The notes beneath the pieces were generated by a model. It saw nothing but the letters and a program-made list of their open reading frames with translations. It was not told the DNA's origin and searched no databases. This document shows positions 52,407 through 62,169 of a stretch of 64,000 nt of DNA, one piece after another (positions within the stretch are counted from its first letter, which is position 1; the number at the start of each line of letters is the position of its first letter). Made by a program: the position numbers and the translations under genes. Source of the DNA: Maricaulis maris MCS10 (lineage in GTDB: Bacteria > Pseudomonadota > Alphaproteobacteria > Caulobacterales > Maricaulaceae); the NCBI RefSeq assembly GCF_000014745.1, contig NC_008347.1, forward strand, positions 3,054,001 to 3,118,000, read 5' to 3'.

Positions 52407-52532
52407 GTTGGGGGGAGGCCTGAGTCAGGAGTGTGTCTGGATGGGGTTAAACCGAGTGGGTTAACCAACCCTCTATGCCCAATCCGCTCCACACGAAAGG
52501 GATTCACGCGGGTCTGCTGACAAATGGGTGAC

Positions 52533-52573
52533 AAAACAAAACCGCGCCCCGGAGGTCCGGAGCGCGGCTTTTG
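52533..52573 (-). terminator. Intrinsic terminator between sucD and sucA
   Basis: A GC-rich stem (CCGCGC...GGAGG on one side, CCTCC...GCGCGG on the other) spans 52541-52568. On the minus strand it is followed by TTTTGTTTTGT, 25 bp past the sucD stop. It indicates that sucCD and sucAB are separate transcripts. Confidence 0.85.
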
Positions 52574-52594
52574 TTGCAACAATCTTGCGGACAA

Positions 52595-53503
52595 TCAGCC
52601 CTTGAGCAATTCCGCCAATGTCGTTCCGAGGCGCGCCGGGCTCGGCGAGACCTTGATACCGGCCGCTTCCATGGCCGCGATCTTGTCTTCCGCGCCGCCC
52701 TTGCCGCCGGAGACGATGGCGCCGGCATGGCCCATCGTGCGACCCGGAGGAGCTGTACGACCAGCGATGAAACCGACAGTCGGCTTGGAGCGGCCCTTCT
52801 TGGCTTCATCAGCCAGGAATTGCGCGGCGTCTTCTTCGGCCGAGCCACCGATCTCACCGATCATGATGATCGACTTAGTTTCGTCGTCGGCGAGGAATTT
52901 TTCGAGCACGTCGATGAATTCCGTACCCTTGACCGGGTCGCCGCCAATGCCGACCGCCGTGGTCTGGCCGAGGCCGACCTGCGAGGTCTGGAAGACGGCT
53001 TCATAGGTCAGCGTACCCGAACGCGAGACCACGCCCACGGAGCCCTTCTTGAAGATCGAGCCCGGCATGATGCCGATCTTGCACTCTTCCGGGGTCAGGA
53101 TGCCCGGACAGTTCGGGCCCAGCAGCATGGAGGACGACTTGTCGAGGCGATCCTTGACCTTGACCATGTCCATCACCGGAATGCCTTCGGTGATGCAGAC
53201 GATGAAGGGGATCTCGGCATCAATCGCTTCGATGATCGCCGCACCGGCACCGGCCGGCGGTACATAGATCACTGAAGCATCGGCGCCTGTGGCTTCCTTG
53301 GCTTCACCGACAGAGGCAAAGATCGGCAGGGAGGCTGCGCCGTCCATGCCGGCCGACCAGGTCTCGCCACCCTTCTTCGGGTGAACGCCGGCAACCATCT
53401 GTGTGCCATAATACTCGAGCGCCTGCTCGGTGTGAAAAGTCCCCGTCTTGCCGGTAAGGCCCTGGACGATGACCTTGGTGTTCTTGTCTACGATGATCGA
53501 CAT
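52595..53503 (-). CDS. sucD: Succinyl-CoA synthetase alpha subunit
   Basis: 302 residues. [20 protein letters not shown] (CoA-binding Rossmann), [20 protein letters not shown], then the active-site His in [18 protein letters not shown]. Forms an alpha-beta pair with SucC and couples succinyl-CoA to succinate with nucleotide triphosphate formation. AAGGAGG lies before the ATG inside the sucC stop region, with overlapping stop and start. Confidence 0.97.
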   Translation of the reverse strand: MSIIVDKNTKVIVQGLTGKTGTFHTEQALEYYGTQMVAGVHPKKGGETWSAGMDGAASLPIFASVGEAKEATGADASVIYVPPAGAGAAIIEAIDAEIPFIVCITEGIPVMDMVKVKDRLDKSSSMLLGPNCPGILTPEECKIGIMPGSIFKKGSVGVVSRSGTLTYEAVFQTSQVGLGQTTAVGIGGDPVKGTEFIDVLEKFLADDETKSIIMIGEIGGSAEEDAAQFLADEAKKGRSKPTVGFIAGRTAPPGRTMGHAGAIVSGGKGGAEDKIAAMEAAGIKVSPSPARLGTTLAELLKG

Positions 53504-54702
53504 CAGTTGGCCTCCTTCACGGCGGCGACAATTTTCTGGGCGGCGTCGTCGAGATCATCGGCGGCGATCACGTTGAGGCCGCTTTCATTGATGATCTGCT
53601 TGCCCTTGGCGACATTTGTGCCCTCGAGGCGAACCACGAGCGGGACCTGAAGGCCGACATCCTTGACCGCAGTAACCACGCCCTCGGCGATCACGTCACA
53701 GCGCATGATGCCGCCGAAAATGTTGACCAGGATGCCTTTGACGTTCGGGTCGGCGGTGATGATCTTGAAGGCCGCCGTGACTTTTTCGGTCGTGGCACCG
53801 CCACCGACATCGAGGAAGTTGGCCGGCTCGGCGCCATAGAGCTTGATGATGTCCATCGTCGCCATGGCGAGACCGGCACCATTGACCATGCAGCCGATAT
53901 CACCATCGAGGGCGACATAGGCGAGGTCATATTTGGAGGCCTCGATTTCCTTCTCGTCTTCCTCGGTCGTGTCACGCAGCTCCATGATGTCCGGGTGACG
54001 GAAGAGTGCATTGCCGTCGAAGGAGACCTTGGCGTCCAGAACGCGGACATGGCCATTGTCCATGACGATGAGCGGATTGATCTCCAGCATCGACATGTCC
54101 TTCTCGCAGAAGGCCGTATAGAGGATCTTCGCCAGACCCATCATGTCCTCGCGCGCCTGGCCTTCCAGCTTCAGCGCGTCGCAGACAGCGGCGGCAGAGG
54201 CATCGGTCACGCCGGTCGACGGGTCGATATCGATGGTCTGGATCTTCTCCGGCGTTTCTGCCGCTACTTCCTCGATATCCATCCCGCCTTCGGTGGAGAC
54301 GACAAAGGCGACCTGGCCGGTTTCGCGATTCACCAGCAGCGAGCAATAGAGCTCGGTGGCGATGTCGGCGCCGTCCTCGATATAGAGGCGATTGACCCGT
54401 TTGCCCTCAGGGCCGGTCTGGTGCGTGACCAGCGTATTGCCGAGCATTTCCTTGGCGTTCTTGACCACGTCTTCCTTGGAGAAGGCGAGGCGGACACCGC
54501 CCTTGGCGTCGGAACCAAGTTCCTTGAACTTGCCCTTGCCGCGTCCACCGGCGTGGATTTGCGATTTCACCACCCAGAGCGGGCCGGGCAGCTGATCAGC
54601 CGCCGCAGCAGCCTCATCGGCAGAGAAAATGGCAACACCCTCAGCGACCGGAGCGCCAAAGGATTTCAGAACGGCTTTCGCCTGGTGTTCGTGGATATTC
54701 AT
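53503..54702 (-). CDS. sucC: Succinyl-CoA synthetase beta subunit
   Basis: 399 residues. ATP-grasp domain ([40 protein letters not shown]), [28 protein letters not shown] and [11 protein letters not shown] in the C-terminal domain. Starts a TCA block on the minus strand, with lpdA at its far end. Confidence 0.97.
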   Translation of the reverse strand: MNIHEHQAKAVLKSFGAPVAEGVAIFSADEAAAAADQLPGPLWVVKSQIHAGGRGKGKFKELGSDAKGGVRLAFSKEDVVKNAKEMLGNTLVTHQTGPEGKRVNRLYIEDGADIATELYCSLLVNRETGQVAFVVSTEGGMDIEEVAAETPEKIQTIDIDPSTGVTDASAAAVCDALKLEGQAREDMMGLAKILYTAFCEKDMSMLEINPLIVMDNGHVRVLDAKVSFDGNALFRHPDIMELRDTTEEDEKEIEASKYDLAYVALDGDIGCMVNGAGLAMATMDIIKLYGAEPANFLDVGGGATTEKVTAAFKIITADPNVKGILVNIFGGIMRCDVIAEGVVTAVKDVGLQVPLVVRLEGTNVAKGKQIINESGLNVIAADDLDDAAQKIVAAVKEAN

Positions 54703-54803
54703 GTAGGGGCCTCGCGGGAGGAAGGAAGCGACAAAACGGCCAGAATGGACTCGCCTTATAGCACTGGGCTGCTGCGGTGCAACGCACTCGCGACGGGTAA
54801 TTG

Positions 54804-56174
54804 TCAGTCAATCTCGAATGTGCCGCCATCGTCGTCATCTGCCGGCGGATTGAGGATTTCGGCCAAGCCGAGGCGTCGGGCCGGCGCGGGTTGATCAGTC
54901 TCCTTCCCGATGATCGGCCCTGAAAAATAGCGGATACCGGCCGACATCGCCGCCTCCACCAAGGCCGGACTGCTGATCTGGGTGAGACAGGTTTCAGCGG
55001 TCAGCGACCGGGCGGCCGCCACCCATTCCACACAGGACAACAAGTCCAGCTCGCTGACACTGCCATCATTGAGGCGCTTGGGAGTCTCGGCGCTGAGCAC
55101 GCCGATGCCGCAGCTTTCGAAGCGATCCAGTCGCTTCGATCCGAACGAATGGTGCGCCAGGACATAGGCCCCGAAATGCTTCATCGACCGGAATACTTCC
55201 TGCATTTGCGCCATCGGCGCACCATCGGGAATACCGTCCACCCGCAGCAGGAAAAACTTCCGCGCCGGCTCGGGAATGGGGTGCAAGACACTGAAATATT
55301 CCATCCGCCGGGACACCGATGACAGGCTGTCATAGTGGACCGGTACGACGATCATGCTGGCGTGGCCCGCAGCGCGGGCTCTCTGAAACCCGCGCTGCGC
55401 TGCCAAGGCAATCGCCCGGTCGAGCTGACGGTGTTGGTCGCGATCGGCGGCGCCGGACAGGGTTTCCCGACCATAATAGGCAAACCCGTCAATCACCTTG
55501 CGTGCCACACAAAGGCTGTGACTTATCACCGACTTCTGGCTGTCCCAGCAGGGTTTGAAGACGATGTCATCCCAGCTCGGTCGCGGACCGCTGGAGGCCG
55601 GAGCGGCACCGGCAATCATGGACGGTCGAGCACGCGGCTCGGGCTTCGGCCCTTCCACCCAGCGCGTCCGCTCCTCATCGTCGCGCTCCTTGGTCGGCGC
55701 CGCGCGCCAGGGCGGCGCCACTTCCCCGCCACGCACCGGCTCGGAAGCACGAGACCTTTCTGGTTCGGCATCGGGTTCATGCGGCTGCGAACGCGCCACA
55801 ATGTCCAGAAGCTCGCTGGTGGGAACATCGCGAGCCTCACCCTCGGCTCGCACCTCTGTCAGGTCCGACTGGCCCAGAAAGAACGAGTTGAGCTCGCCTG
55901 AAATCGCGGCGACCATTTCATCGGCCGCTTCGACATCTGCCGCCCCGAAAATGATCAAAAAGCCGCCCTGCACGCGCAACATCACATCGTCCGGCTCGAT
56001 CCGCCGCTCGATAAACTGGGTGGATGTCTCGTAGACTTTCTCACGCAAGCGCGGCCAGTCCGAACCGGCGCGGGCCTTGACCCGTTCCAGATTCAGAAAC
56101 TGGAACTGGCCCATATCGACAGAAGACCGACCGGCGAGGGCCTTTTTCAGCTTTTGACGCAATTCTGGCGACAT
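54804..56174 (-). CDS. Protein with degenerate EAL-like C-terminal domain
   Basis: 456 residues from the ATG at 56174. The N-terminal region (about 40-125) has a GGDEF-like pattern ([20 protein letters not shown]) but no signature loop. A charged, low-complexity linker (about 125-200) follows. The C-terminal 240 residues fit an EAL fold layout: [27 protein letters not shown] and the tail [18 protein letters not shown], which resembles the G...QGY.IG.P end of EAL domains. The EAL motif and metal-binding acids are not seen, so it is probably catalytically dead; a c-di-GMP-related role is inference only. Alternative: an unrelated protein with chance resemblance. Confidence 0.5.
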   Translation of the reverse strand: MSPELRQKLKKALAGRSSVDMGQFQFLNLERVKARAGSDWPRLREKVYETSTQFIERRIEPDDVMLRVQGGFLIIFGAADVEAADEMVAAISGELNSFFLGQSDLTEVRAEGEARDVPTSELLDIVARSQPHEPDAEPERSRASEPVRGGEVAPPWRAAPTKERDDEERTRWVEGPKPEPRARPSMIAGAAPASSGPRPSWDDIVFKPCWDSQKSVISHSLCVARKVIDGFAYYGRETLSGAADRDQHRQLDRAIALAAQRGFQRARAAGHASMIVVPVHYDSLSSVSRRMEYFSVLHPIPEPARKFFLLRVDGIPDGAPMAQMQEVFRSMKHFGAYVLAHHSFGSKRLDRFESCGIGVLSAETPKRLNDGSVSELDLLSCVEWVAAARSLTAETCLTQISSPALVEAAMSAGIRYFSGPIIGKETDQPAPARRLGLAEILNPPADDDDGGTFEID

Positions 56175-56258
56175 GAGTGGGCCATCCGTCCCGGGCAATC
56201 CCGATCATCCACACTCTGCGGTCGTACTTCTTGCGATTTTGTAAGCCTGCCTGCGCGA

Positions 56259-56687
56259 CTATCGCAATGTCGCGACAATCGCCCCGTCGACGGAAAGGGC
56301 TCCGCCCCCGCGGGCAAAGAGGTAGAAGCCGGCAGCCGCCATGACCGCGACCGAGGTCCACGCTTCCGGCATCACCCAGAAGGCGTAGATCGCACAAGCA
56401 ATCAGCAAGGTGAAGCCGACCAGTCGGGTAAGGAATCCAACCAGCAACAGAAATGCTATCAATTGCGCGCCCCAGACCGCGATCTGCGCCGTCTGGGAAG
56501 CCGAGAAAACGGGAATATTCCAGATCGCAGCCGCCGCTATCGTATCCGGCATGACCGCCGGCCAGATGTCCGCATTGGCACGCCCCCAGGCCCAAAGCCC
56601 GGGCACAAGGGCGAGCCTGATCGCGCCGCCGACTATCCAGTCCGGCAAAAAGCGCTCGGCCCGTGCCGATTGTCCGGTCGTGTCCAT
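56259..56687 (-). CDS. DoxX-like membrane protein
   Basis: 142 residues with four predicted membrane segments. Resembles DoxX/DUF1634-type small integral membrane proteins: AIRLALVPGLWAWGRAN, LLLVGFLTRLVGFTLLIACA. GGGGGG lies just before the ATG. Upstream neighbours are convergent or unrelated. The role is unclear. Confidence 0.65.
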   Translation of the reverse strand: MDTTGQSARAERFLPDWIVGGAIRLALVPGLWAWGRANADIWPAVMPDTIAAAAIWNIPVFSASQTAQIAVWGAQLIAFLLLVGFLTRLVGFTLLIACAIYAFWVMPEAWTSVAVMAAAGFYLFARGGGALSVDGAIVATLR

Positions 56688-56801
56688 CTACCCCCCCGGG
56701 TCACTACAGGCCGACCATGCCGCAGCCGCGAACCCGGAGCAATCAAACGCACCTATCGCGCGAAAAATCGTGGTGAATGACGCCTTCGATCGCCCTAACG
56801 A

Positions 56802-57671
56802 CTAATCGAGATAGGCCGTGAAGCGCGAGACATTCGGGCGGAAATCATGCGCGTTGAGGCGGACATTGCGCGTCGCATCGCATACGCCCCCATCGGCCAA
56901 AACCGGCCCGTCCGCGGTTTCGGGCAGACAGGCGCCAAGGCTGCCGCCATCGAGATTGCGGCCAACCGTACCGACAAAAACGCGATTGCCGGGCGGGAAG
57001 CCTCGATAGAGGTCAGCGCATTCACCGGCGGCCAGGGACTGACGCGCGGCAAGTTCGAACCCGCCGGACGTGCGATCCAGCAGCACCACCGCTTCCACTT
57101 CTCGCTGACCGCCATGACAGACCTCAAGCGTGCGGACGATCTGGGCCATACCGCGCTCGTCGCGCGGCGCTCCAACGCAAAGTGCGGCGTCTTCGGCCGA
57201 GAGGCTCTCACAACGCACCCGGTAATCCACCTGGCCAATGCCTCGGTAACGGCTGGCGCCGATAGGCAGGCGTATATAGTTGCGGGCCTGCCGTGCTCCC
57301 GAGCAAGGCTCGCCAGTCGCCAGGGCGAAGGTCGAACCGGCCGGCGTACAATAGACGGCATCACTTGTACGGGCAGGCCAACGCCACTCGCCGGACATCA
57401 CATGCACGTCCAGCGTGGCCCCGACCACATTGTTGACGGCCCCTTCCAGGCATTCGCCGGGCTCGACCAAGAACCAGCTGCGCAATGTCCGGTCGTCCGC
57501 AGCGGTCGTGCGATAGGCGGAGGCAATGGCGACACTGAAACCGGTCTCATTGCAGATATTGAGCAGGACATCGCGTTGGGCCAGCGCCTCGCTTGGCGAT
57601 ACGAGCGACAGCAAACCGGACACCACGGCAGCGGCAAGAAGACGAGGGGCAAGGAGGCGAAGGGAAGGCAT
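56802..57671 (-). CDS. Secreted protein with DUF1036 domains
   Basis: 289 residues from the ATG at 57671 (GGAGTT upstream). Signal peptide with LLAAAVVSGLLSLVSPSEALA cut near residue 32, then a DUF1036-like domain (LLNICNETGFSVAIASAYRT, WFLVEPGECL) and a second Cys-rich copy (IVRTLEVCHGGQREVEAVVL). Paired cysteines throughout suggest a periplasmic or exported protein. The function is unknown. Its neighbour at 57723 is on the same strand, 51 bp upstream. Confidence 0.8.
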   Translation of the reverse strand: MPSLRLLAPRLLAAAVVSGLLSLVSPSEALAQRDVLLNICNETGFSVAIASAYRTTAADDRTLRSWFLVEPGECLEGAVNNVVGATLDVHVMSGEWRWPARTSDAVYCTPAGSTFALATGEPCSGARQARNYIRLPIGASRYRGIGQVDYRVRCESLSAEDAALCVGAPRDERGMAQIVRTLEVCHGGQREVEAVVLLDRTSGGFELAARQSLAAGECADLYRGFPPGNRVFVGTVGRNLDGGSLGACLPETADGPVLADGGVCDATRNVRLNAHDFRPNVSRFTAYLD

Positions 57672-57722
57672 TGGGGTAACTCCGTGACTTGCCACTGGAC
57701 GTCGCAGAATTGCACCCGGTGG

Positions 57723-58475
57723 TCAATTGTTTGGGCCGGCCCCAGAGGCGGCCCCGACAAGCACCGGCGCCACAAATCGCATCGGCTGGCCACCAATGTC
57801 GATCCGCACGATGCGCCCGGTTTCGCGGTCTATGAAAATATCGTTGGCGGGCGTGCCGCCTCGCTGTTCGATTCGATGGGTGGCGAACGTGCCCGCAGGC
57901 GTTTCAACCTGCACTGCCTCGACGGCACTCAAAGTCACTTCGGCCGTCGAATTGCCCAAAGGCGCATACCAGCGGAAGGAAACTTCGTCGCCAATCTCCA
58001 TGGGTAGCGCAGCAGCCAGGATAAAGAAGCTCGCGCGCAAAATGGCCCCATCCGGCAGGGGTGTGTCGATCGCATGATTGACCGCTTCCTGCCCGGGACG
58101 CACCACGCGCGTTCTGCCCGTCGCCCGGCCCGGTTCAAAGTCACCGTCGATGACAAAGTAATGTCCGCCCTGATGAAAGCGGATGTCGACCGAGACCGGC
58201 TCCAGGTCGGCCAGGCGAACCCTCGCCTCCTGCGTCTCGTAGATCTCACGCGACGCCCACATGGTGCGGTCATAGATGGCGATTTCATCACCGTCGGCGT
58301 GCCAGCCAAAGCGCATGAAGCCGTCCGCCTGGCCTTCATATTGAAGTTCGAGATAGATCTCTCCGGTCGCCAGGGCGTCGCGGTCCAGCCGGGACCTCCA
58401 GCCTTCATCCTGCGCCGCGGCAGGCATGGCGATGAAACTCGCTGCGAAAACCGCAGCCAGGCAGAGGTTTTTCAT
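57723..58475 (-). CDS. Periplasmic DUF3108-like protein
   Basis: 250 residues from the ATG at 58475 (GGGAGAC upstream). Signal peptide MKNLCLAAVFAASFIAMPAA, then a beta-rich domain with segments YEGQADGFMRFGWHADGDEI and PLPDGAILRASFFILAAALP, and a final YxDxxTGxxV-like FIDRETGRIVRIDI. Resembles DUF3108 outer-membrane-associated proteins. Role unknown. Confidence 0.7.
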   Translation of the reverse strand: MKNLCLAAVFAASFIAMPAAAQDEGWRSRLDRDALATGEIYLELQYEGQADGFMRFGWHADGDEIAIYDRTMWASREIYETQEARVRLADLEPVSVDIRFHQGGHYFVIDGDFEPGRATGRTRVVRPGQEAVNHAIDTPLPDGAILRASFFILAAALPMEIGDEVSFRWYAPLGNSTAEVTLSAVEAVQVETPAGTFATHRIEQRGGTPANDIFIDRETGRIVRIDIGGQPMRFVAPVLVGAASGAGPNN

Positions 58476-58572
58476 AAGTCGTCTCCCAACGCCCGAGCCG
58501 GGACAGCAGGCTTTCACGCATTGGGTTTCGCTTGACTGTCCGACACATTAACTCGGCACGATGTGACAATGA

Positions 58573-60087
58573 TCAGCCTGGCCGCCAACAGCCGTGGAAA
58601 CCGAACGGACAGGCATAGGGCAAGCGCCAGCTGGCAACAGGGCCATCCGACAAATGCTGTGCGTTGAAGGCATGCAGCTCGGTCTGTTCGGCATGCGTGT
58701 TCAAGGCTGTGTGCAGGATCCACCCCTCACCTTCCGGCGCCGTTGGAGACGCAGGAATGAAGAGCGGCTCCTCGACGAATACTGAACCACCATGATCGAA
58801 TGCATCGCGTTCTCCGGTGTGGAGGTTTCGGCGCTCGATACGGGTGGCACCGCGCGGCTGGTCGACATCCCAAGCAATGTGCCAGGTTTCACGGCGACGC
58901 AAACCGGTCAAGCGCGGATCAATTTGCGGAAATTCGATGAAACCATCCCCGAGTGACTCGATCCGGCTGCGTCCACCAGGCGCGAGTGTCACCTGCATGT
59001 GACGCGCTTGCGAGTCAGTTTGGGTTTCAGCCAAGCCTCGCATGATGTCGTAGGCCCCCGCCATCGCAAAACGCGCATCCTGGGACAGGGCTGCATCGAG
59101 CCGAATCGTGCCGTCTGCTTCTTCCCAGGCGCCGCCGAAATGGAACAGGAAGCCGGGTGGCAATTCCCAGGTACGGCGACGGCTCCAGTCATTCTTGTCG
59201 ATCGCGATCGCCAGCATCGGTGCCTCAGCGTCGAAGGCGAAACTGTCGAGGAAGGGCAGGCGCATCTGCTGGAACCGGTAGCTTCCGACCAGAAAGACCA
59301 GCGAATGCTCTGTGATCACAAAGTCATGCACCATCCCGCCGGGAACATCTTCGACAATGCCCGCGTCCAGCAGGGCGCCATCCGGCCCGACTTTCCAGAT
59401 GATCATGCGATCGCGCATCGCGTCCTGCCCGAAATTCCAGACGATTCCGCTGCCTGCCTCGCGCTTTGGGTGCGCCGAGAAGGGAACGCCATCGAGCCCG
59501 CCACCCCAGCGCCGAGCGCCCTGGCTCTCGAGGGTGTCTGGATCGATCGACCAGGCAGAACCACCCTCCCAGAGGGCCAGCAACTCATCACCCAGCAACA
59601 GGACCGATGTGTTGGCGACATTCATGTCATCGGGTCCGCTGAGGCCGCCTGGCTGGGGCGGCACGGATGCAAGCGCTGGCAGGATAAAGCGGCCAGCGGC
59701 TTCCTCGGCCTGCCATTTAACAGTCTGGATAAACCGGCCGCGATGGCGCAGCCCCTCGGCGTCAAATGTCCAGGATTGCAGAAAGCCATCGCCATCAAAC
59801 CAGTGTCGATAGCGCCAGTCCTGTCGCGAGAACCGACCCGGTCCGTTGCGAAACAAGGTGCCTGCCAGGCCGTCAGGAGCGGATCCGGAAACAAGGGTCG
59901 CCTGACTGTCGAAGCCATTGGCCGGAGCATCCCTGACAACAAGCGTCCAGGGATCGGTCTGGCTGGCGGTTTGGTAGTCGGCAAACACCGGATCCACCTG
60001 GCGTGCCGCGGCAGGCGCCGGCATGGCAGCGACGCCTCCGGCGGCGGCCAGCATTTTGAGCGCCTCGCGGCGTGAGGTCGTCGCCAT
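58573..60087 (-). CDS. Carotenoid oxygenase family protein (RPE65/CCD-like)
   Basis: 504 residues with GGAGGTAAGC before the ATG. The N-terminus has a Tat-type pattern (TSRREALKMLAAAGG) and probably directs export. The seven-bladed propeller of carotenoid cleavage dioxygenases follows: LFRNGPGRF, a His in HRGRFIQTVKW, SAHPKREAGSGIVWNFGQDA, GMVHDFVITEHSLVFLVGSY and FHFGGAWEEADG. These hold candidate iron ligands. Probably cleaves a carotenoid or related conjugated polyene. It follows the DUF2141 gene by 9 bp. Confidence 0.87.
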   Translation of the reverse strand: MATTSRREALKMLAAAGGVAAMPAPAAARQVDPVFADYQTASQTDPWTLVVRDAPANGFDSQATLVSGSAPDGLAGTLFRNGPGRFSRQDWRYRHWFDGDGFLQSWTFDAEGLRHRGRFIQTVKWQAEEAAGRFILPALASVPPQPGGLSGPDDMNVANTSVLLLGDELLALWEGGSAWSIDPDTLESQGARRWGGGLDGVPFSAHPKREAGSGIVWNFGQDAMRDRMIIWKVGPDGALLDAGIVEDVPGGMVHDFVITEHSLVFLVGSYRFQQMRLPFLDSFAFDAEAPMLAIAIDKNDWSRRRTWELPPGFLFHFGGAWEEADGTIRLDAALSQDARFAMAGAYDIMRGLAETQTDSQARHMQVTLAPGGRSRIESLGDGFIEFPQIDPRLTGLRRRETWHIAWDVDQPRGATRIERRNLHTGERDAFDHGGSVFVEEPLFIPASPTAPEGEGWILHTALNTHAEQTELHAFNAQHLSDGPVASWRLPYACPFGFHGCWRPG

Positions 60088-60096
60088 GCTTACCTC

Positions 60097-60534
60097 CTAT
60101 TCGAAACTGATTGTGTGAACGGACCCGTCGACGGAGAGCTCGAAGGCAGCAGCGGTCCATTCGGGCGGGCCAAACCGGCCGCGTGCATTGTTCGAGAACG
60201 CAAACGGCTCGCTGGGAATGCCCATCAGATTGGTATCCATTTCGCCGTCTGCATCGACGTCGTGATACATTTTCACGCCGTATGTTCCGGTCGGCAGGTC
60301 GGCAAAGACAACGGTGACCTGGTTACCGTCGACAACAGCACGCGTACCGGCGATGGCCGTACCGTCATTCCAGCCGGCTTCGCTGTTGTAGAGCCCGACC
60401 ATCAAGAAACCGTCCGTCGGTGCAACGCTGCCGATCTCCAGGGTCAATGTTGCCGCGCCCTCAGCGGCGGTTGCCTGGCTCGCCATCGCGGTCGTCAGGA
60501 CGGTAGCCAACAGAGCGTGTGTCATCATGTTCAT
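60097..60534 (-). CDS. Secreted DUF2141 protein
   Basis: 145 residues from the ATG at 60534, nine bases after GGAG; ATGs at 60540 and 60528 are alternatives. Signal peptide MNMMTHALLATVLTTAMASQ, then the DUF2141 beta-domain: LTLEIGSVAPTDGFLMVGLY, VVFADLPTGTYGVKMYHDVD, FSNNARGRFGPP. Small secreted proteins of this family often sit near carotenoid-related genes. It leads the carotenoid-oxygenase transcript, divergent from a LytTR regulator. Confidence 0.87.
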   Translation of the reverse strand: MNMMTHALLATVLTTAMASQATAAEGAATLTLEIGSVAPTDGFLMVGLYNSEAGWNDGTAIAGTRAVVDGNQVTVVFADLPTGTYGVKMYHDVDADGEMDTNLMGIPSEPFAFSNNARGRFGPPEWTAAAFELSVDGSVHTISFE

Positions 60535-60636
60535 CGTCATTTCTCCGGTTGGGCCGGGGACGCCCCGGCTTGTTGGAAACAGTGATGACGGGTGCCGCTC
60601 CCGGGTGCGACTGCATTTGCGCAAACGGGCTGTCAG

Positions 60637-60678
60637 GCTTCGCGAATTGCGCTAGGTGTTCATTCGCGCTTCGTGAAT
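60637..60678. promoter_or_regulatory. Direct repeats in the divergent promoter of the DUF2141/LytTR genes
   Basis: GCTTCGCGAAT (60637-60647) and GCTTCGTGAAT (60668-60678) are direct repeats, 31 bp start to start, close to three helix turns. LytTR proteins bind paired direct repeats, so these are candidate operator sites for the adjacent regulator. The second repeat touches the LytTR start codon. A partly palindromic TCATTC/GAATGA pair overlaps. Confidence 0.5.
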
Positions 60679-61426
60679 GACGGTGATGATGACACGCGAA
60701 CGGCTACAATCCCTGCTCCCGAGTGTCGCCGCCATCCTTGCGCTGGGAAGCTTCCTGTCGATTCTGGGGCCCTACAACTCCCATCAGTTCGGCGTTCCGG
60801 GTGTCTGGTTCTACTGGACCGGCCTGATGGCGCTGGGCTGGGTATCCGGAAACCTCTTCTCCTGGCTGTTCGAGCGATATCTGCCGGACTGGCCGCGCGC
60901 CGCGACCGGGCTCGCCCTGTCGATACTGGTCAGCCTGCCGGTCTTTATCGGCGTCACGCTCATCCAGGCACTGATTGGTCAGCCCTTCCCGATATCGGTT
61001 GCACCGATTGTCTTCTTTCTGGTCTGGGTGATTTCAGCCGGCGTGGTCACGATCTCGATTCTCGCTGATCGGCGAAGCCAATCCGGTGACCCGACTTCGG
61101 ATGCCCGCCCTGCTCGCGCATTGACCGACAAGCTGCCACCACGATTACGGCGCGCCCGTCTGCTCGCGCTCGAGGCAGAAGACCATTATCTGCGCGTCCA
61201 TACGGATCGAGGCGACGCGCTCATCCTGATGCGCCTGAGCGATGCGATCGCCGCGGTGGAAGTTCTGGATGGTGCCCGAACGCACCGGTCCTGGTGGGTG
61301 GCGCGGGAGGCGGTCCAAACAGCGGAGCGTGGTGACGGACGGGCAAGGCTGGTCCTGACAGACACGCTGACGGCCCCGGTCAGCCGGACCTACGCGCCGA
61401 AGCTGCGCGAGGCAGGCTGGTATTAG
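60677..61426 (+). CDS. Membrane-bound LytTR transcriptional regulator
   Basis: 249 residues; ATGs at 60677, 60686 and 60689 are all possible. Four predicted membrane segments at about 14-125 (for example SVAAILALGSFLSIL, VFFLVWVISAGVVTISIL), then a LytTR DNA-binding domain at about 150-249 (LLALEAEDHYLRVHTDRGDA, RTHRSWWVAREAV). It lacks a response-regulator receiver domain, so the membrane part is the likely sensor. Divergent from the DUF2141/carotenoid-oxygenase genes. Confidence 0.88.
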   Translation: MTVMMTRERLQSLLPSVAAILALGSFLSILGPYNSHQFGVPGVWFYWTGLMALGWVSGNLFSWLFERYLPDWPRAATGLALSILVSLPVFIGVTLIQALIGQPFPISVAPIVFFLVWVISAGVVTISILADRRSQSGDPTSDARPARALTDKLPPRLRRARLLALEAEDHYLRVHTDRGDALILMRLSDAIAAVEVLDGARTHRSWWVAREAVQTAERGDGRARLVLTDTLTAPVSRTYAPKLREAGWY

Positions 61427-61965
61427 CGGAACGCCTTGCGGTTTACCCGCCATTCGTCGGCGCTCTGCCCCCAAATGTCGACGACCATTCCGAAACCGGG
61501 CACTTCGATATCCTCGCCCAGATCACCCGATCCGATTTTCCGGGCGACACCCTGGCTCGGCGTGTTGTCGGCATGGATGAGATGGACCACATCCGGCCAG
61601 CCCAGCGTGTCGACGGCGTGGTCCATGCACGCAGCCGCCGCTTCGGTCGCAAAGCCCTTGCGCCAGGTTGACCGATTGAGCGACCAACCGATTTCGGGTT
61701 GCAGCCAGCCATGGGGAAACCAGGGCCCGACCCGTCCGAGCCAGCGACCACTGTCCTTCTCGATCACGGAGAAGAACCCGTATCCGCGCAGCGCCCAATG
61801 ACCGACGATTCCACACAGGCCCCGCCACACCAAAGCCGGTTCCTGGACATCGCCAATAAAACGAGTGGTTTCCTCGTCCGCCATCAGCTCGCAGAGCGGT
61901 TCGAAGTCGGACAGGTCCGGTTGGCGCAAAATGAGACGGTCGGTTTCAAGCGTGCACTGGGTCAT
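61423..61965 (-). CDS. GNAT-family N-acetyltransferase
   Basis: 180 residues from the ATG at 61965; a GTG at 61977 adds four. MTQCTLETDRLILRQPDLSD is the usual Acetyltransf_3 start; the CoA site is EIGWSLNRSTWRKGFATEAA and the helix ACMDHAVDTLG follows. Its stop overlaps the LytTR stop region (convergent). Confidence 0.86.
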   Translation of the reverse strand: MTQCTLETDRLILRQPDLSDFEPLCELMADEETTRFIGDVQEPALVWRGLCGIVGHWALRGYGFFSVIEKDSGRWLGRVGPWFPHGWLQPEIGWSLNRSTWRKGFATEAAAACMDHAVDTLGWPDVVHLIHADNTPSQGVARKIGSGDLGEDIEVPGFGMVVDIWGQSADEWRVNRKAFR

Positions 61966-62169
61966 GCCCCAGTGCACGCATTGACGCGCGCCCGGTCAAG
62001 TGAATTCGCCGGGACGGTATTCACGCATTCCTTATGACTGCCTGCACCTGCACGCCGTCACCCCGGCCCGCTAGGATCACCAATAGACCGGGTGCGTGAC
62101 GGGATCGCGGATTGGATCAAATCTTGCACCGTGTGCGGTTGAAGTTGTTCAGAGTGAGTACTGTAGTCC

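Noticed and set aside
52440-52475. CtrA-type site (TTAA-N7-TTAA) upstream of sucA
   Set aside because: The TTAA pair is there but spaced by ten bases, not seven, so it does not fit the consensus.
61977-62165. Gene or RNA in the gap between the GNAT and TspO-like genes
   Set aside because: No frame of useful length and no clear RNA fold; taken as intergenic promoter sequence.
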